From NCBI GenBank assembly GCA_963969345.1, contig OZ017766.1, positions 8,308,001 to 8,372,000 on the forward strand: 64,000 bases of DNA, written 5' to 3'. A program made the position numbers and the translations under genes. This document shows, one piece after another, positions 25,001 through 38,908 of this stretch. The notes under the pieces are model-generated. The model searched no databases, had not been told where the DNA came from, and saw nothing but the letters and a program-made list of their open reading frames with translations. How positions within the stretch are numbered: the stretch's first letter is position 1; the number at the start of each line of letters is the position of its first letter. The stretch is from Turbatrix aceti. Lineage: Eukaryota; Nematoda; Chromadorea; Rhabditida; Panagrolaimidae.

Positions 25001-28000
25001 GTCGGAGCCGGGGTCGTTGTAGTCGTTGTTGTAGTCGCTAAAAAAATTTTTTTGTAATAAATTATAAATTTTTGACAAAATTTCAAATTTGGCAACAAAT
25101 TGACGAAAAAAGTTACAAAACCGAAAAAAAAAAGTTTAACCAAAAATGGTGGAAAATTTAATACCAAAGTTACGAAAAATATATTTACATAACAAAAAAA
25201 AAATACAACGAAAAAAAATTTTTTGAATTATCAATTTTTGAAAAAATTTTCTAATTTAACACCAAAAAAGTTACGAAAAAAAATTCAACAAAAAAAATGA
25301 ACCAAAATTTTCGACAATAATTCAAATTTGAAAAAAATACAAAAATAAACAAAAATAAAGCAACAAAAAAATAATTTTTGAACCAAAAATTTTTTGATAA
25401 ATTTCCAAAATTTTCAAAAAAATACAAAACAAAAAACAACGAAAAACTCACGTGGAACAACGCATCCAAAATGCACTTCAATGTACTTTGGTACACCTGG
25501 GCACGAATCGCCGAAGATTTCGCTGGTTACGTCAAAGTTGCAGGCAGTTGAGTTTTCGCATCTGAAAAATGGTACCAACGTAAACCAAACACATCACATG
25601 AAAAAATTCAACAAAATAAAAAACAAAAGCTAACAGAAAAAAGACCAAAAACGAAAAAAAACAAGGACAAAATCTCACAGACGCACTCAATTTTCAATTT
25701 TTTTTCACAAATTTTTTTTCACCGCCAACACAAAATTCAATCAAATTCACAACCAAGACACAGAACAATATTTTTTTTATTTTTGGATAATTACAAACCT
25801 CGTGTACAAAAATAGTAAACCTCAAGGTACTTTGACGTGCCTGGGCACCCATCACCAAAGTATCCGGATGACACCGGCATGTGGCATCTGTGCTTGTTTT
25901 CGCATCTAAATCGACAGAAATTTTTGATTTTTATCAACGTACAAAATTAAAAATTTTTTTTACCCGTTTTTTTGTTTTTTCAGGAAAAATCGCACGTTCT
26001 AATCCATTTTTTTTGTAAATTTTTTTTCAGAGCGGAAGAAAAGCTTTGATTCCAAAAACATTCAACAAAAACCAATTGGATTCGGTTTAGGTTTAAAATA
26101 ACATTTTTGTTTACCGGACAATTTTTTCGGCAAACTTTCTCGTAAAAATGGACAAAAATCTAAAAAAATTTTTTTCTTTTTTTTTGGATTTTGAAAACAA
26201 AATTATATTTCGATTCGGTTTCCTAATTTAAATTACCGTTTTTTTTGTTAATCTGACAAAATTTTCGGCCAATTTTATTGTAAAAACGAACAAAAATCAA
26301 AAATCAGCTTTTTTTTCTATTTTTTTGGATTTTGAAAAAAAATTCTGACTTAATTTCGGTTTGCAATTTAAATTAGCGTTTTTTTATTTTTCGTTGTCCA
26401 AATTTTTGTCAAAATTTTTGTTAAAATGTACCAAAATGGCAAAAATCATTCATTTTTTATTTTTTTCGGTCGCTTTTTGTTTTCCAAATTTTGCTTTTTC
26501 TCCGATTTTGGGAACAACAAACAACGTAAATTTTTTTATCAATGCTTTTTCACTTTTTTTTTTTGCTTTCTCACCCCTCGTCAAACAAACCCCCAGGCGC
26601 AAGTCCCAAAGTGCCGTGATTGGCCTCCTAAATACTTAGTCCATTTGGTTGCGCACCACACCACACCGCACCGCACAACCACTGATGAGTCGTCGAGCAA
26701 TTAGCCTTTTCGTTCGGCATTTTCAAGCAAAAAAAAAAAAAAGTATTGTGCAGCCCCTCCGTTTATGTAATCCATTAGCTCACCCCGTTCGCCACCGCCT
26801 TGCAATTTGGCATTCATCCATCCTCTCCGCTTGGCACCACTGTCTGTGAGTGAGATAAATTAATTGCCAGCGCGACGACTTGCGCACTGGTCCCCGAGGC
26901 ATGCACCGGGGGAAAAGTGTCTTGTGTCTGTCTTCAGGCTGTTAGAGCCCTCTGGAAACAGTTCAAAACACTTCTTTTTCCGGTTCTTCCTGTCAACGGA
27001 CAATTTTGCACCGCTCCGTAAATCTGGTAGTGTGTAATTTTCCTGTCACCTGCAGGCTGCTGCGGATCACCGGAAAAAGCGCTTTGTGCCAGGATGCCTT
27101 CTTTGGCACCCCGCGCTTAAACCAGGAAAAAAAGACGGATGTGCCTTTTGCATTTAAATTTTCTATCACCCGCTGTCGGCGCCTCATTTTCCCGCGCACT
27201 GTCATTCTCGTAAAACTGCCACAAGCAATGAATCAGTGTCATTCCCTATTTCATCCCCAAAGCAAAATCTGCTTTTACGGCCCACAAACTTTCATCAACT
27301 TGTCAGAAACCCAAATTTTTGTTTCACCCAAAAATGCCATGGCAAAAAAAAATTTTTTTTTTTCGTCCAAGTGCTTACTTTTCCCAGCGGGTGGCCCGAG
27401 TTCCTCAACTCGGCACAAATCAAAAAAAAAAAAGTTTTGCACTTTTGTAAACAACAGCAATCAACAGAATCCACTCTCGCCGAAGTCCATCCACTTGACT
27501 CATTCGCCGGCAAGTTCATTTTCGTCCTGCGGTGCGTTCCGGTACCGAAAACAGTACTCAAAAGCTCACTTATACTGTCAAGTACCGGACAACTCCAAAT
27601 GTTGTCCCGTACCCCCAAATTTGGTTCGGACGTCAAATCAAGCAAGCATGGGTCAAAAAACAGTAAAATTTGTAATTTGTAAAAATTAAGGTCATTAATG
27701 GGTCCAGGTGTGTTAATCCACTTAGAGCTAATATCTGTTAATCCATCGATCGACTGAAATCATTCATTCATGCATGCGTGCATGCACATCCTGGCAGGGC
27801 TGACAGCTGACCTTTTTTAGCACCTGGCCAGGTAAAAGCAAAAAAAAAACATCATGCTAACATGTGTATGTTAATTTATTCATCCGGAGTTAAAAATTTT
27901 TTTTAAACTGACCCCCTTTCCAAAAAATCTCCTAAAATGCATGAACATGAACCGGTACAAAAATTCGCTTGCGTGCTGTGCCAGCTTGACAACGATGGCA

Positions 28001-31000
28001 ACGATGACGACCTCCTAATGACCAGCCAGCCGAAGCATGATACAAATGACCCGGGTGGCTGGTTATTGGCTGCCATTGTCCTCCCAGCCAGCCATCCTGC
28101 CTCGATCGTTTTCCTGCTTCCCGGGAACGAACAAAAATCAAGCAAACCACCAAGCTCTCCCGCATGCCATTCAACTCAGTCATGCAAGGCGCCATCCATC
28201 GACAGACAATCTGGTGTTCATTGCTTTTCTGCTCATCATCACGAAAAACAAATGACTCGAATAATAATAATACAAAATGAATGAACATCACCAGCAGCAG
28301 CTGAATGATACGCGCGCGCGCTCAAGTCAATTAGCCGTTCCCCCACACCCCATGCCAAGGCCAACAGCCGTAGCCGTAGCCCCTATCAACCCCATTAAAT
28401 CGCGACAGATGCCCTTCCACAAAAAATACTACATACTATCTTACAGTATACTGTGTAGTATCCAATGGCCCGTGAAAAAACACAACATTCTCATTCTCAG
28501 AAAAAAAAAAAGACAACAAAGAAGTACTCAACTCAAAAAAAAAACCTTCAAAGCGCTGTTCAAGTCATTCCCAGTCATTATCGGGTACAACGAGCTTTTT
28601 TTTCGAACCTTTCCCACTCAGTGGTTTCCACTTTTTTCCATGTTTTTGGATTTTTTTTGGGGTACTAAACAACCTGCTAGTTTGAAAACCAGTAATTACC
28701 GTTGCAAAACGAGGTAAATCGCGATCAAATGCCTCGTCTAATCCCTGCTTAACCTGTTCACCAATCATCATCGTGCAATTGTCTTGTTTCGTGTAATCCG
28801 AGACTGACTCTCAATCGGTCTTAATGACCAGTTTGGGACTCCAGAACTGGCCCAAAAATATTATATGTAAGTCGAGACCAAAAATTATTTCGTATTTAAT
28901 ACTGCTTAAAAATTCCCGTAGAAATCTGATTCTTTCTTACGCGCACTAATTGTCTTAAACTCCTTCAAGTTTGTTATTTTACTTTTTTACCTGCAACAAC
29001 AACAATCGCCCTAATCCCGCGAGAGTCAGATCTCCTCTCGCGCACGAAAGCTTGACTTAGTTAATCGGTTAATGATCATCATCGTCATCGTCACCGTCGA
29101 CACTGGCTAATAAAAAAAAAACACCAGGACGATTCGACGACGCGTCGACGATGCACCTGTGAGACAATAGCCAAGTTCATTAGGCAGAGCTCAGTCAGGT
29201 GCACAATTGGTCATTAACCGATCCCCCTTTCCTTCTGTCGTAACACGAGTCAATCCAAAACAAACACAAAGCCAGGTAGACCAGGTTCATGATTCTGATG
29301 CTGCTGCTGTTGTTTTGGGTACACAAACAAAAACCTTGGCAAGTAGGTCAGGTGTTGTCACCTGGATTCTCACAATTCAGTCAGTTCAAAGCCGACAGGT
29401 TTTAAAAATATTTACTATTTCTTCCGTTCTTCCGCAAACAAATAAATACAGATGCCTGTCCCTGCTCAAATTTTTTCCTCCATGTGCCATCAATTTGTAG
29501 ATTTGGTTGAAAAATGAAAAACAACGCTTCGTTCGTTCGTTCGCGCGAACGCGAGCGGCAAACTCATGCATGGATAAAAGCTTTTTTCGTCCAACCGTCG
29601 TCGTTGAAACATGTTTAAACCCAAACAACCCAGCTAATTGACTGACCACCCAGCTTAATATTTTTCTTCCGCCTGAAAAATTTTCCAAAAAAGGTGTCAA
29701 AATTGCCAAAACGCCAAAAATGGCACTAAAATGCAAAACCCCAAAATTTTTGGTTTCCTTTTCCCTTTGCACATGCGCAACTTTGTGTCCCAGCAAGTTT
29801 GACAGGCTTCAAAATTTTTCACTTTGGCCTCTACTCAAAGATCCGATCTAGGCCAGGAAAAAAATCTTGTGGTCCATACTTTGACTTTTGCCGACACGCG
29901 CCTGCGCAACCACCCCAGTTTCCTTCCTTTTTGCACTGTGCCTGCTGTTGCTGCTCATCATCATTGCCATCATCGCCCCCCCCCTCCCCCGAATTGCGGT
30001 GGATATGGTGGTCGGGTCGCCGGATTAGGAAAAGAAGAAAAAGAAACCAGACCACCCTCGGCGTGGTCGTTTACGTCCTTAACGGCTTTTTTGAAGACAT
30101 GACACGCACAAAAAGGTGCCAGCAGACAGAAGAGAAAGGAAAAAAAACTACTGACCTTTCCAAAAACGGTGTCATCAATCTAAATAAATTTTTCCTCCCT
30201 CCCTCTTTTCCCCCCGATTTCGCGCCTCGCAGAAAAAAAAATATATTTTATAATAAAAAAATGTTGGTCAAGAATGCATGCGTGCATGAATAAACGCAGA
30301 TCCCCAAAAGGGATTCATTTATTTTCATTTCTCCCAACTCCTAATTTCTCATCCACAAAAGTCTTTGCCGCCGAACATCCACATCCGCCAATTTGAATGT
30401 AATTCGCTTCGGTTCAACCCTGTAATTTACACTTTTTTTTCCCTGCCTGCCTGCTCACGTTGTAAATACATACATACACGGCGAGTCTTCAATTCGATCA
30501 AAAAAAAGCGAAAGTCTAAGTCTCAAAAAAAATGTGCCCATAAAAAAAACATGATTGCGCGAAGACAGATGAAATTGATGGCACTGGTCATTTCATTCCT
30601 TGATTCGGTGGTTGTATATACCATTAATTTTCGACGCAGACGATAACGGCGGCCAATACAACAGAAAAAGAAGATGAAAGAAAAAAAAAACAAGGATGTG
30701 CATAATTTTTCGTCAAACATCAAAACATCGTTAAAAAAAGCCAAAAACCCATTGCAAGTGTTCGTCGGCAGATACTACCTTTTTTTTCTTTTTCTGTTGA
30801 ATGGATTTTGTAGGTCCTTATCCCATCACAGCCCCCCCCCCCACTCCCTGACCATACTAATTGCCGCCAGACGAGCGCGCGAGCGCGCGCGCGCTGGCAA
30901 CAACCAACACCTGCTCAAATTTGAATTGTTGCCGCTAACGTTGCCATCGCCGACGACGATTATTTACAAGGTGCTAACAGCGCAGATCCTGTTCTATTCC

Positions 31001-34000
31001 CCCGAGAACAGCAGAACAAAAAAAAACATACATCCCCAGACTCCAGAATATCGTAAAAAACATCAAAAATCCCGTCAAAAAATCCTAATCAAAAACATCA
31101 GAAAAAAAAAGTTGCAAAAAAAACTCACTTTTCTTTCAAAATCGGAAGAGTTTTGCTGTTCGCACAATCCGTCTGAAGTTCAGGATCAGATTCCGGATTG
31201 CAGACGGATACCGTAAATCTTCCGTAGTTAGCCTGGAGAACGTTGATCACCATGCCATCGGCACAAGAAAGGACTGCCGTTTCGCCTTCGCATTTTATGA
31301 CTGCTAAAAAAATAAAGAAATTTTAAAAAATGTCAACTTGTGTATTTTTTTTTCTTTTTTCTCAATTTCCCCCCAAATTGCACATTTTTTTCGTCAAATC
31401 TCTTGTTTCCATCTTTTTGCGTTCAAAAATGCGTGGGAAAAATTATTATAAATTTTTTTTGGCTGTTCCTTTTCCCTTCACGCGTCCCCAGCCTAAAATT
31501 GTTCCAGTGGCGTTTGTTTGTTTCTGTTTCTTCTCCCGAAGACGAAGAACCCTAGAAGAACGAAACCCTCGTGGGCGCCTCGCCTCTGTCCCGTCCATCA
31601 TCATCGTCTCCTATTGCACACTTTTGTGGGGTACTCCAATACCACACGCGTGGTATGGTCCGTATGTACTATGTTAATTTCGATCGAACGTTTTGAAGCT
31701 TGAGTTTCGTTTTGGTTCCCTCAAGCTCCTGCTTCTGTTTGGTCCCGCGCAAGCAAGCAAGCAAGCAAGGCAAGGCTCGTGCGTGGCTTGTTTGCTTTTC
31801 ATTTGCTTGATGATGCTGATGATGATGTGTGTCATCCCTCCATCGTAACTGCCTACCTCCTCCCGCGGGAGTCTAAATATCTCATCTCACCTGTGACTCA
31901 CCTGTCCTCCAGCCAAGTTTGTTCACGCAACCAACCAACCAATAAACAATCTATTCACCTAGCAAGCGCAGAATCAATTTCTCCTCCCGCGCACACTTCC
32001 ACTTGAATTGTTTCAATACAAGTGGAAATGGCTACCGGAGTTAAACTGACACTTTTCAAGCAACCTGTCCGTATCATATCAGCATACTCATCCTGACAGT
32101 CCCTAGAAAATCCTATCGACCATCATACCAACAAAACAATCCTTACACCCCTAAGAATATCCTAATCTCGATAACAGGAAATTTGTCGAAACCAAAATTC
32201 ATCAAATTTCCTGTCAAACAAACAGTCTCCCCTTTTTCCTCTCCAAACTTTATCAGGCCAGCCGGCGGCCAGCTTTGATGCTGCCGCCGGTGCCACAACT
32301 GTACTTTCTCTCAAGAGCGAGAAAGTACATCTGCCGAATCACGCGGAGCCTGCCCCTGTCGTCGCTAATCTCAACGGCAAATATACAAGGGGGGCAAGCA
32401 TTTCGTCCCGTCATCTTATAAGTGAGCAACAAAGAGGTGCAATCGAGCGAAAAAAATAATAAGAAGAAGAAGAAGAAGCTAACCACTGTAGATGAGGCCA
32501 ATCGAGAGTAAAGACCCTAATACCGCAAATATACCACAACCCGGATACTTTTATGATGAATCATCGCTACTTGTCGTCGCTTTTTGCGGCGGCACATCAA
32601 AAAAAATTGTCTACCAGCCGATTAACTTGCAGCTTGCTTCACTGACCATTCCGTCCATCTATCGCCGATCGTAGGAGGTTACAATAACATACTATCTACT
32701 TTTTCAAGTGACTGACCAACTGATTGACCCGTCTCCATCGTCATCGCGTCATGAAACGTCTCCGGGTGACTTCAAAAAAAAACACAACACAGAACCCCTG
32801 TCGTCAACCATCTTTGTCGTCGGCGGTCGGCTCATCCGTCCGTTCACCGCCGCCGTCGTCATCGTCAACGGAGACAATGCGGCAATTCGAGCCGACTTTT
32901 GCGGCACCAAGGGGCCCCCTGCCGTCCGTCTTGACCCTTGCGCATCCCTGGTTACCTCCTACTGGCACGCGTCATCGGTAGCGCTTTCATCGTGCTTATG
33001 TATGCTTGTGCCAAAGTTCACTCCGAATCAATTGACTTCTTCTTTTCGAATGAATGGTCATTGAACAACTAGCACTACAAAAAAGACTATCTTCTCCGAA
33101 GCAAAAACCTATGCGGATATATGTACCAATAAATTATCCTATGCTATCCTATCCGAGTCAAGTCAAAGGTCAATCATCTTCATTCCTCAAAAACTTTCAA
33201 CGCCGCGCGTGTCTTTAGTCTCTGTTCTTTTGTTTAGTCGTATCCAATTTTTTTTCTCTTTTACAACACCCGACGCAAATGCCTATGATGATCCTGAACG
33301 AACGAACGAACAAACGAACAAACTTGATGAGATCATCTCTGTCTCTGCCACATCGATCGTCTCGTCTCGTCCATTAGTACACTTTTATTTCTCAAGACTC
33401 ACGAGAATGGCGCGCGTGCCGATGCCTATGCCGCCCAGTCAACTGTAATTAAGTCCCTAGCCGCCAAAAGAGGTCACACTACCTTCTTCTTTTTTTCTAC
33501 CACCCCAGAGACTCCAAAAAAGCTAGACTTTTCCAAATATTCTCTGAAGCACCCCTACGTAATATTTATCTACTATTTGAGAAATTTTTTTATGTAAAAA
33601 TGTTCTCAAATAGTCGTAAAATTCCAAAATAAATATAAAGTCTAGTATAAATATCTCGCAGGTCATAAATGATTGATAAGCAACGCAACTTTAACTTCAT
33701 GCAATAAATGTTGTCTCATCTTCAGCAACTAAACAGCCGGCTGGCTATTACACTACCCTGACCACTCTACCACGCTACTTACTCTCCGACGCGTCGGGAA
33801 GAGAAAAAGGGAGAAAATGGCTTCCAATCACCGCTCAAAGAAGCAAAAGCATGCGTCAGTGAGTAATCACATCACAGCCGTCCACCGTCGTCGACATCGA
33901 CATCGTAGATGTTGCTGTTGTTCCTGACACCATTGATGCAAGCAATAACACGCATGCAAGCAGGTCGTCCGTCCGGTCGATAAGATGCAATGCGATGCGC

Positions 34001-34798
34001 GCTAACAACTCCATAATTTCTCCTGATTTTCCTCCCTTTCCTGGCTGTGAATCTTCCCTGACAGGCAGATTGCTTGTGACCTCAAAAAAAAAATAGTTGT
34101 ACGCCGTAATTAAACAGACAACCACCACCAAGCTATATGTTTCTAGCTGTGAAGTGCCTATCTAGCTTGGTGGTCCGGTCGTCGTCCTGAAAATCAAGAC
34201 ATCAGGACCATGACCCAAGCCCTAGCTGCCCTATGCAAAACACTTGAGGCTCATGTTTTAACGCGCGACCCGACACTGATGTCCGCCGATTGTTGTTGCC
34301 TACGGCTTGCCTGGTCTCGTCTGATGACCAACCAACCAACCAACAAACCAATTCGAGACAATAGCCACGGAAATTTGAGATATGTATACGAAAAGCAGAA
34401 GAGGAGGAAAGGCAAGAAGGAGTTAACTTGTAAATATCTTCTTGCCCCCTCCCCCCCTGTTTGTCTCATGAAACCACCGACATTGCCACCGCTTACGCAT
34501 AACAAACCCCCTCATCTAGTCGCAGATGTATGTATACGGGACCGGCCAAGAATAATGATTATCCTCTCGCAAAACGGCTCAAACAATGGCTTAGTTGTTA
34601 GTTCAGCTAATAACAGTGTCAAAATATCCCAGAAAATTGACATATCCCCAAAACAATAATAACAGATATATAATATAACTTACAAGTCGGTTCTTGATCA
34701 CCAGGATCAGCAGCAGCAGAAACTTGTGAAACAGCAATCAGAAAACTGATCACCGCAACACCCAAAAATCGAAATCGGGTAAGAAGCGGTGGCTTCAT
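19009..34798 (-). CDS. lat-1: Latrophilin-type adhesion GPCR, complete, multi-exon
   Basis: Exons, all with consistent phases: 34684-34798, 31129-31303, then 25799-25905 or 25452-25561 (alternatives), 24168-25037, 22403-23517, 21657-21827, 20913-21410, 20069-20225 and 19009-19484; about 1227 residues. Order of domains: signal peptide (1-32), SUEL/rhamnose-binding lectin domain (about 40-132), Thr/Pro linker, hormone-receptor motif (about 189-240), GAIN domain, GPS with HL/T cleavage site near residue 525, the THFAVIMDV-type tethered agonist, a seven-helix Secretin/Adhesion domain (about 540-790), and a long cytoplasmic tail. Latrophilins act at the plasma membrane in adhesion-dependent signalling; in C. 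elegans LAT-1 governs cell polarity and division-plane alignment. The tail has a Tyr/Gly repeat, a poly-Gln and a poly-His run. The first two introns are large (3.4 and 5.2 kb). The alternative lectin exons are listed separately. Domain identity is certain and the lat-1 assignment is strong. Confidence 0.93.
25452..25561 (-). other. lat-1: Mutually exclusive lectin exon 3b of the latrophilin gene
   Basis: A 110 nt exon with acceptor TTTTTCAG and donor GTGAGT, again phase 2 in and phase 1 out. It encodes a homologous version of the same half-domain with a different loop (CENSTACNFDVTSEIFGDSC) and the conserved CPG.PKY.EV core. The donor is stronger than that of 3a. It is separated from 3a by 237 nt. 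Skipping both exons would also break the frame (phase 2 to phase 1). Confidence 0.85.
25799..25905 (-). other. lat-1: Mutually exclusive lectin exon 3a of the latrophilin gene
   Basis: A 107 nt exon with acceptor TTTAG and donor GTTTGT. It enters in phase 2 and leaves in phase 1. It encodes the second half of the SUEL lectin fold: a CENK start, a Cys-His-rich loop, then GYFGDGCPGTSKYLEVYYFC. It has the same length class, phases and conserved cysteines as exon 3b at 25452-25561. Joining 3a to 3b in one transcript shifts the frame into an early stop, so only one can be used in a productive mRNA. Confidence 0.85.
25906..31128. other. Large intron 2 of the latrophilin gene
   Basis: Read for further lectin-type alternative exons and none were found. 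It contains only short unconvincing frames, such as a plus-strand frame at 27006-27689 without domain features, a GCGC run near 28311-28320, and a GTTCGTTCGTTCGCGCGAACG palindrome near 29530. Intronic enhancers are possible but not identifiable by eye. Confidence 0.55.
31304..34683. other. Large intron 1 of the latrophilin gene
   Basis: No additional exon recognised. It contains a perfect hairpin at 32301-32328 (10 bp arms, 8 nt loop), a 12 bp inverted repeat at 34124-34174, an AAG trinucleotide run near 32460, and an alternating GC-rich start further left. Large first introns of nematode neuronal and developmental genes often carry enhancers, but this is only context. Confidence 0.5.
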
Positions 34799-37700
34799 TG
34801 CTGTTGTGGTACAAAATAAATCGATAGGCGGAGATAGGATAAATCACGTAGTCTTTATCCACATATCAAGACGCAGGGGCAGGTAGATAAACTCAGGCAG
34901 CACCGTTCACGAAAATGAAAGCGGGATGGCGGGATTCTACAAAATTAATCAATCAATCACGATTAAAACAAAAAAAGAAGGTTGTTTCGCGATAGATAAG
35001 CAAGCACGAAGAAGCACACCAGGCAATACAAAAAAAACCAAAAATACGTCGAAAAATCGCGGAAAGGATGGGACGCGTGAGAACGGAGTGCTATCAGTTC
35101 GCAGAGGATTGACACCACCACTACAGAAAAAAAAGGCGAGCTAGCTGGTAAAAAAAATTGATTGTTGCCAGCAAAAAAAAATATTTTTATTTTTTTTATA
35201 TGAAAAATAAAAATATTATACATAAAAATAAATTCAGGAACAGTCACGCTGATTGCTGTTAATGAATCATAGGTGCAAGGTGTAAAAAATAGACACGCGA
35301 AGAGGAGGGGGAGGACAAGAGTCAGAGTCACCGTCGTTAGGACAAGAGAAGCTTGAGGAAGAACTACTGCAGGATGACTCGCTTTGCTATTGTCCTCCTC
35401 CGCGACAGTTCTCCTCCCTTCTTTTCCAGCCGCCGTTCGTTTGGTGGCTGGCTGCTGTGCTTGCTTGCTTGGTCAGACTGTGCGCGCTCGTCCGCGCTCG
35501 AGACGTAACTGCAGAGAGACAGAGAGAGGGGCGTTGGTTGGGATGACAAAAATTTAAAAAAAGAGGCGGAGCATCGCAGGTTAGGCTAGGCACAAGGATG
35601 TCAGATGTGAGCGCGACTTTTTAGGAACAGGATTTACAAACTGTGCCGCCGCCTGTCAAATGCTCAGTGCTTTATAACTCCGGTTTTTGGCACATTAACG
35701 AGCGTGGATGGTGGGCACTGTGAAGTGGCCGACTGACGACCGATAAGCGTGCCAAGGTGACACCTCCACAACGCGCGCGCGCGCGCGAAAGGTGTCAAGA
35801 GTTCCCTAAAGGTGGCTTAGCGTTCCCCGAGTTGTAATCCAATCAACTCGAGGGGTCGTCGGCGAGATAGCAAATCAGCTTCCAGGCAGGTGGCACCTGC
35901 CTGGGAGTTGATTTTACCATGTCCTATCGCTTTTACGATCATTTTCTTGGGCGCTAACAACTTTTTTTCCCCAAAACAAAAGCAGCATTGTCGTGGACAT
36001 GGATAGACACCACTTTTGTTTTGGAAGTCAAAGTCAGAGTCGAAGGTAATCGTTTCAATGCTGCTGCAAGAGACAAGAAGCCAGAAAGTTTGGCAAAAGA
36101 CAATTGAAAGCGAATAAAAGTGACCAAACGCAAGAAAAACGAAACAGAAACAACAACCAGGCAACCAGCCGACTTTTTGACGCCACTCTGAACACTTACA
36201 TACTCAAACGACAAGAATGTATGTACTAGTATACATTGTGGAATGAATTTGACTTGCCTGACGGCAGCAAAAATTAATTTTTGCGCTACTTTAGAAAAAG
36301 GAGAACGAACAAAGGCATCGAAAGTAGAAGAAGAAAAGCCAGCTTTCGAAGCGTCGGCCTCGGCGTCGGCGTCGGCGCCGGTGCCCATCCTATTTGTCCT
36401 CAAGCAACAATAACAGCCTTCAAGTTAACGGCGTTCGTTTGTTTCGCCGTTCACCCCCGCTCCAAGGAAAACGAAACGTGCCGAGCGTGTCAAGAAGGAT
36501 TACGCGCGCGGAGCGGCGATGCTTCAAAAGTTAGCCTTACTAATATAACTTGTGGTTTTACTCTGTGACAGACATTTACTCACATCAGTCGTCAGTCGCA
36601 TCTCCGTTCGTTCGTCTCCAGTCTCCAGGGCACTCCTTTTTTTGCCTTCCTTCCATCACCGGTGGTTGCAGCGGCGGAAGCTTAGTTGGGTATAAAAAAT
36701 TAGTCAGCAGTTAAGATGGGTTAAGTTCGTACCCGTTGCATGCCAGGAGGGCACGCAACCGATGGTAAATCGTAAATCGTTCCCGTTTCACCCCCTTTTT
36801 AGGGGTGCAACCCGAGAGTTAGTCGAGTGAGGAGGGCTCAACTATAACTAAATTCAATTGCTTTTTTAGCACCCTAGCAAGCATTATACCCAACATAGGT
36901 TGGGGTGGGGTAAAATGTGTTAATGTCCAGTATGCCTTCTTCCATTCTGGATGAGGAGGCAGGATAAATTGCTGTGCTTGCTTGCGCAGGAGGAAACTCA
37001 AACCAATCTCCCCTTCCTAGCCTGGCTTGCGTACACATACGCTTGAAGCTCTGAGTAGCTTTAAACGATAGTGCGGTTAAAGGGTAATTCGCCATCGCTC
37101 GCGAAGAGCTAAATACGATACTTTGCACTATCTGGTGGTACTTAACATTTCGCCTTTTTTTATGACCGCTTGTGGACATTTGGCATTCGTCAGCAAATAA
37201 ACGCGCGTCCGATGCAACTATTTCTATTCCGTGGAGCCGAGGCGTCGGATGATCCATTGGATTGTCATCGCCTGGTGGTGCCGAGAGGGGAGGAAACTAC
37301 TGCTACTCACTCGTCTTCGTCGGCACCAGCCCTCCGTATGCAAATGGTCAAAACGACCGACCGACGCAAGGGATTGGGATTCTGACAACGGCCAAAAAAA
37401 AGAAAGAGCGTTGGTGGTCTTTGGAGGCGCATAAATCACACGCGCTTCATTCGCGCAATTAAAATTCTACCAATCTCGAAGCCTGCGTCTGTGGTTGTGC
37501 CTGTGCCATGGCACTTACTAAAAAGCTTCGTTCGTTAAATTTTTTTTGTTGTTGTTGAATGCAAAGCTTAGAAAATGAAAAAAAAAACAGAAAACTAAGA
37601 CTGCACCAAGTCATGCCCTCTGGCATCGGCTTGGGTTGATGGTGGTCACTCGCGACAACTCCTCACACGTCCTCAAAACGGCCACCGACCACCACTTACC

Positions 37701-38125
37701 CAAAAACGACAGAAACAAAAAAAACCCGGAGAGCCTAAATTAAAAAAAAGGGAAGCGTGCTTGCGCTAATTTTGACAGCACACTTTGGTTGACAGACTAA
37801 AGTGCCACAAAAATATACTGCTTCACGCGGGCTGACAGACGGGTGGGGGCTAACGAGACAAGGGAAGGAAAAAAGCAATAACCAAGGCCGTGGCCGAAAC
37901 CGTGGCCAAGGGGCTTGGCTTGGTTTCGGCGGTGGTCCAATAGACTTTTTTCACTGATAGTGACAACTACGGAAGCTAAGGAGTTTTTTGCGTGCCTGTC
38001 AGACACAAAAATTTTTTTGGAAGGGGGATCATGGCTATGCGCTCGCTCGCTCGCTCGCTCGCCAAAGCCGTCGTCAAAGCAAACACATCCGAATTGATGT
38101 AATCGGGTTCGTCAAATGTCGAATG

Positions 38126-38168
38126 CTGAATGTTGAAAATCACTTCACCAGTGATTTTCAACATTCAG
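38126..38168. repeat. Perfect 19 bp stem, 5 nt loop hairpin
   Basis: Left arm CTGAATGTTGAAAATCACT is followed by TCACC and the exact complement. The GC content is low, but pairing is uninterrupted over 19 bp. No further stem extension was seen. Confidence 0.85.
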
Positions 38169-38870
38169 TTGCTGCCACAGTCGACAAAACTTTCGATTGC
38201 ACACAGAAAAAAAAGGAAAGAAAAAAATGTTTGTTTTGACCGGAAGCCAAAGTCATCCATCTTTTGTAAACTGTACAAACGACAGTGATTAGAAATATTA
38301 GAAAACCATGATTGCATCAATCCCATGGCAATGACAATTTGTAGCCCCTGGGGATACAGAAAAATCTGTTCCTACAGATGAGTCAACGCTGCCGACACGT
38401 GAGAAAGGAGAAAGAGAAAGCTGGCGGGCGCGTTCGATAGCTTCTGCTTCGAAGAAAAAAAGTTGTCCAAGCGATGGACGAACAGGACAGGACGACACGT
38501 CAAACAAGCATAAAATTAACTGGTGATGACATAGAGACCCCGTTGATTTTTCCCGTGAAACGACAATTCCGACCTTGTGTAAACACCCCCGAGAGCACAG
38601 GAATAAAGACGATTCAAAGATGTGAGTCATTGACTGGAATCAAAGCCTAGGAGGGGGGACATGCAAGCTTACAACCAACTTGGTGACAGAATAAAGAAAG
38701 AAGAAAAAAATATAATTATGTCTAAACAAAGGTGGGAAAGTCAGCCCAACTCGATCGTCTCATGCGACCAAGAAGAAAGCAAAGCATGAAATGAGATCAG
38801 GGATGCATAAATAACCGTAACTTGAAGCCATGATCATTGATCAATCCATACAAAACCTGACCGTCATGTT

Positions 38871-38908
38871 ACCTGTATTTTTTTTGTTGTAGTAAAAAAA
38901 ATACAGGT
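38871..38908. repeat. Perfect 15 bp stem, 8 nt loop hairpin
   Basis: ACCTGTATTTTTTTT, loop GTTGTAGT, then AAAAAAAATACAGGT. Pairing is complete over 15 bp. Confidence 0.85.

Noticed and set aside
27006..27689. 227-residue plus-strand frame inside latrophilin intron 2
   Set aside because: No domain, signal peptide, splice logic or promoter, and the composition is that of ordinary noncoding DNA.
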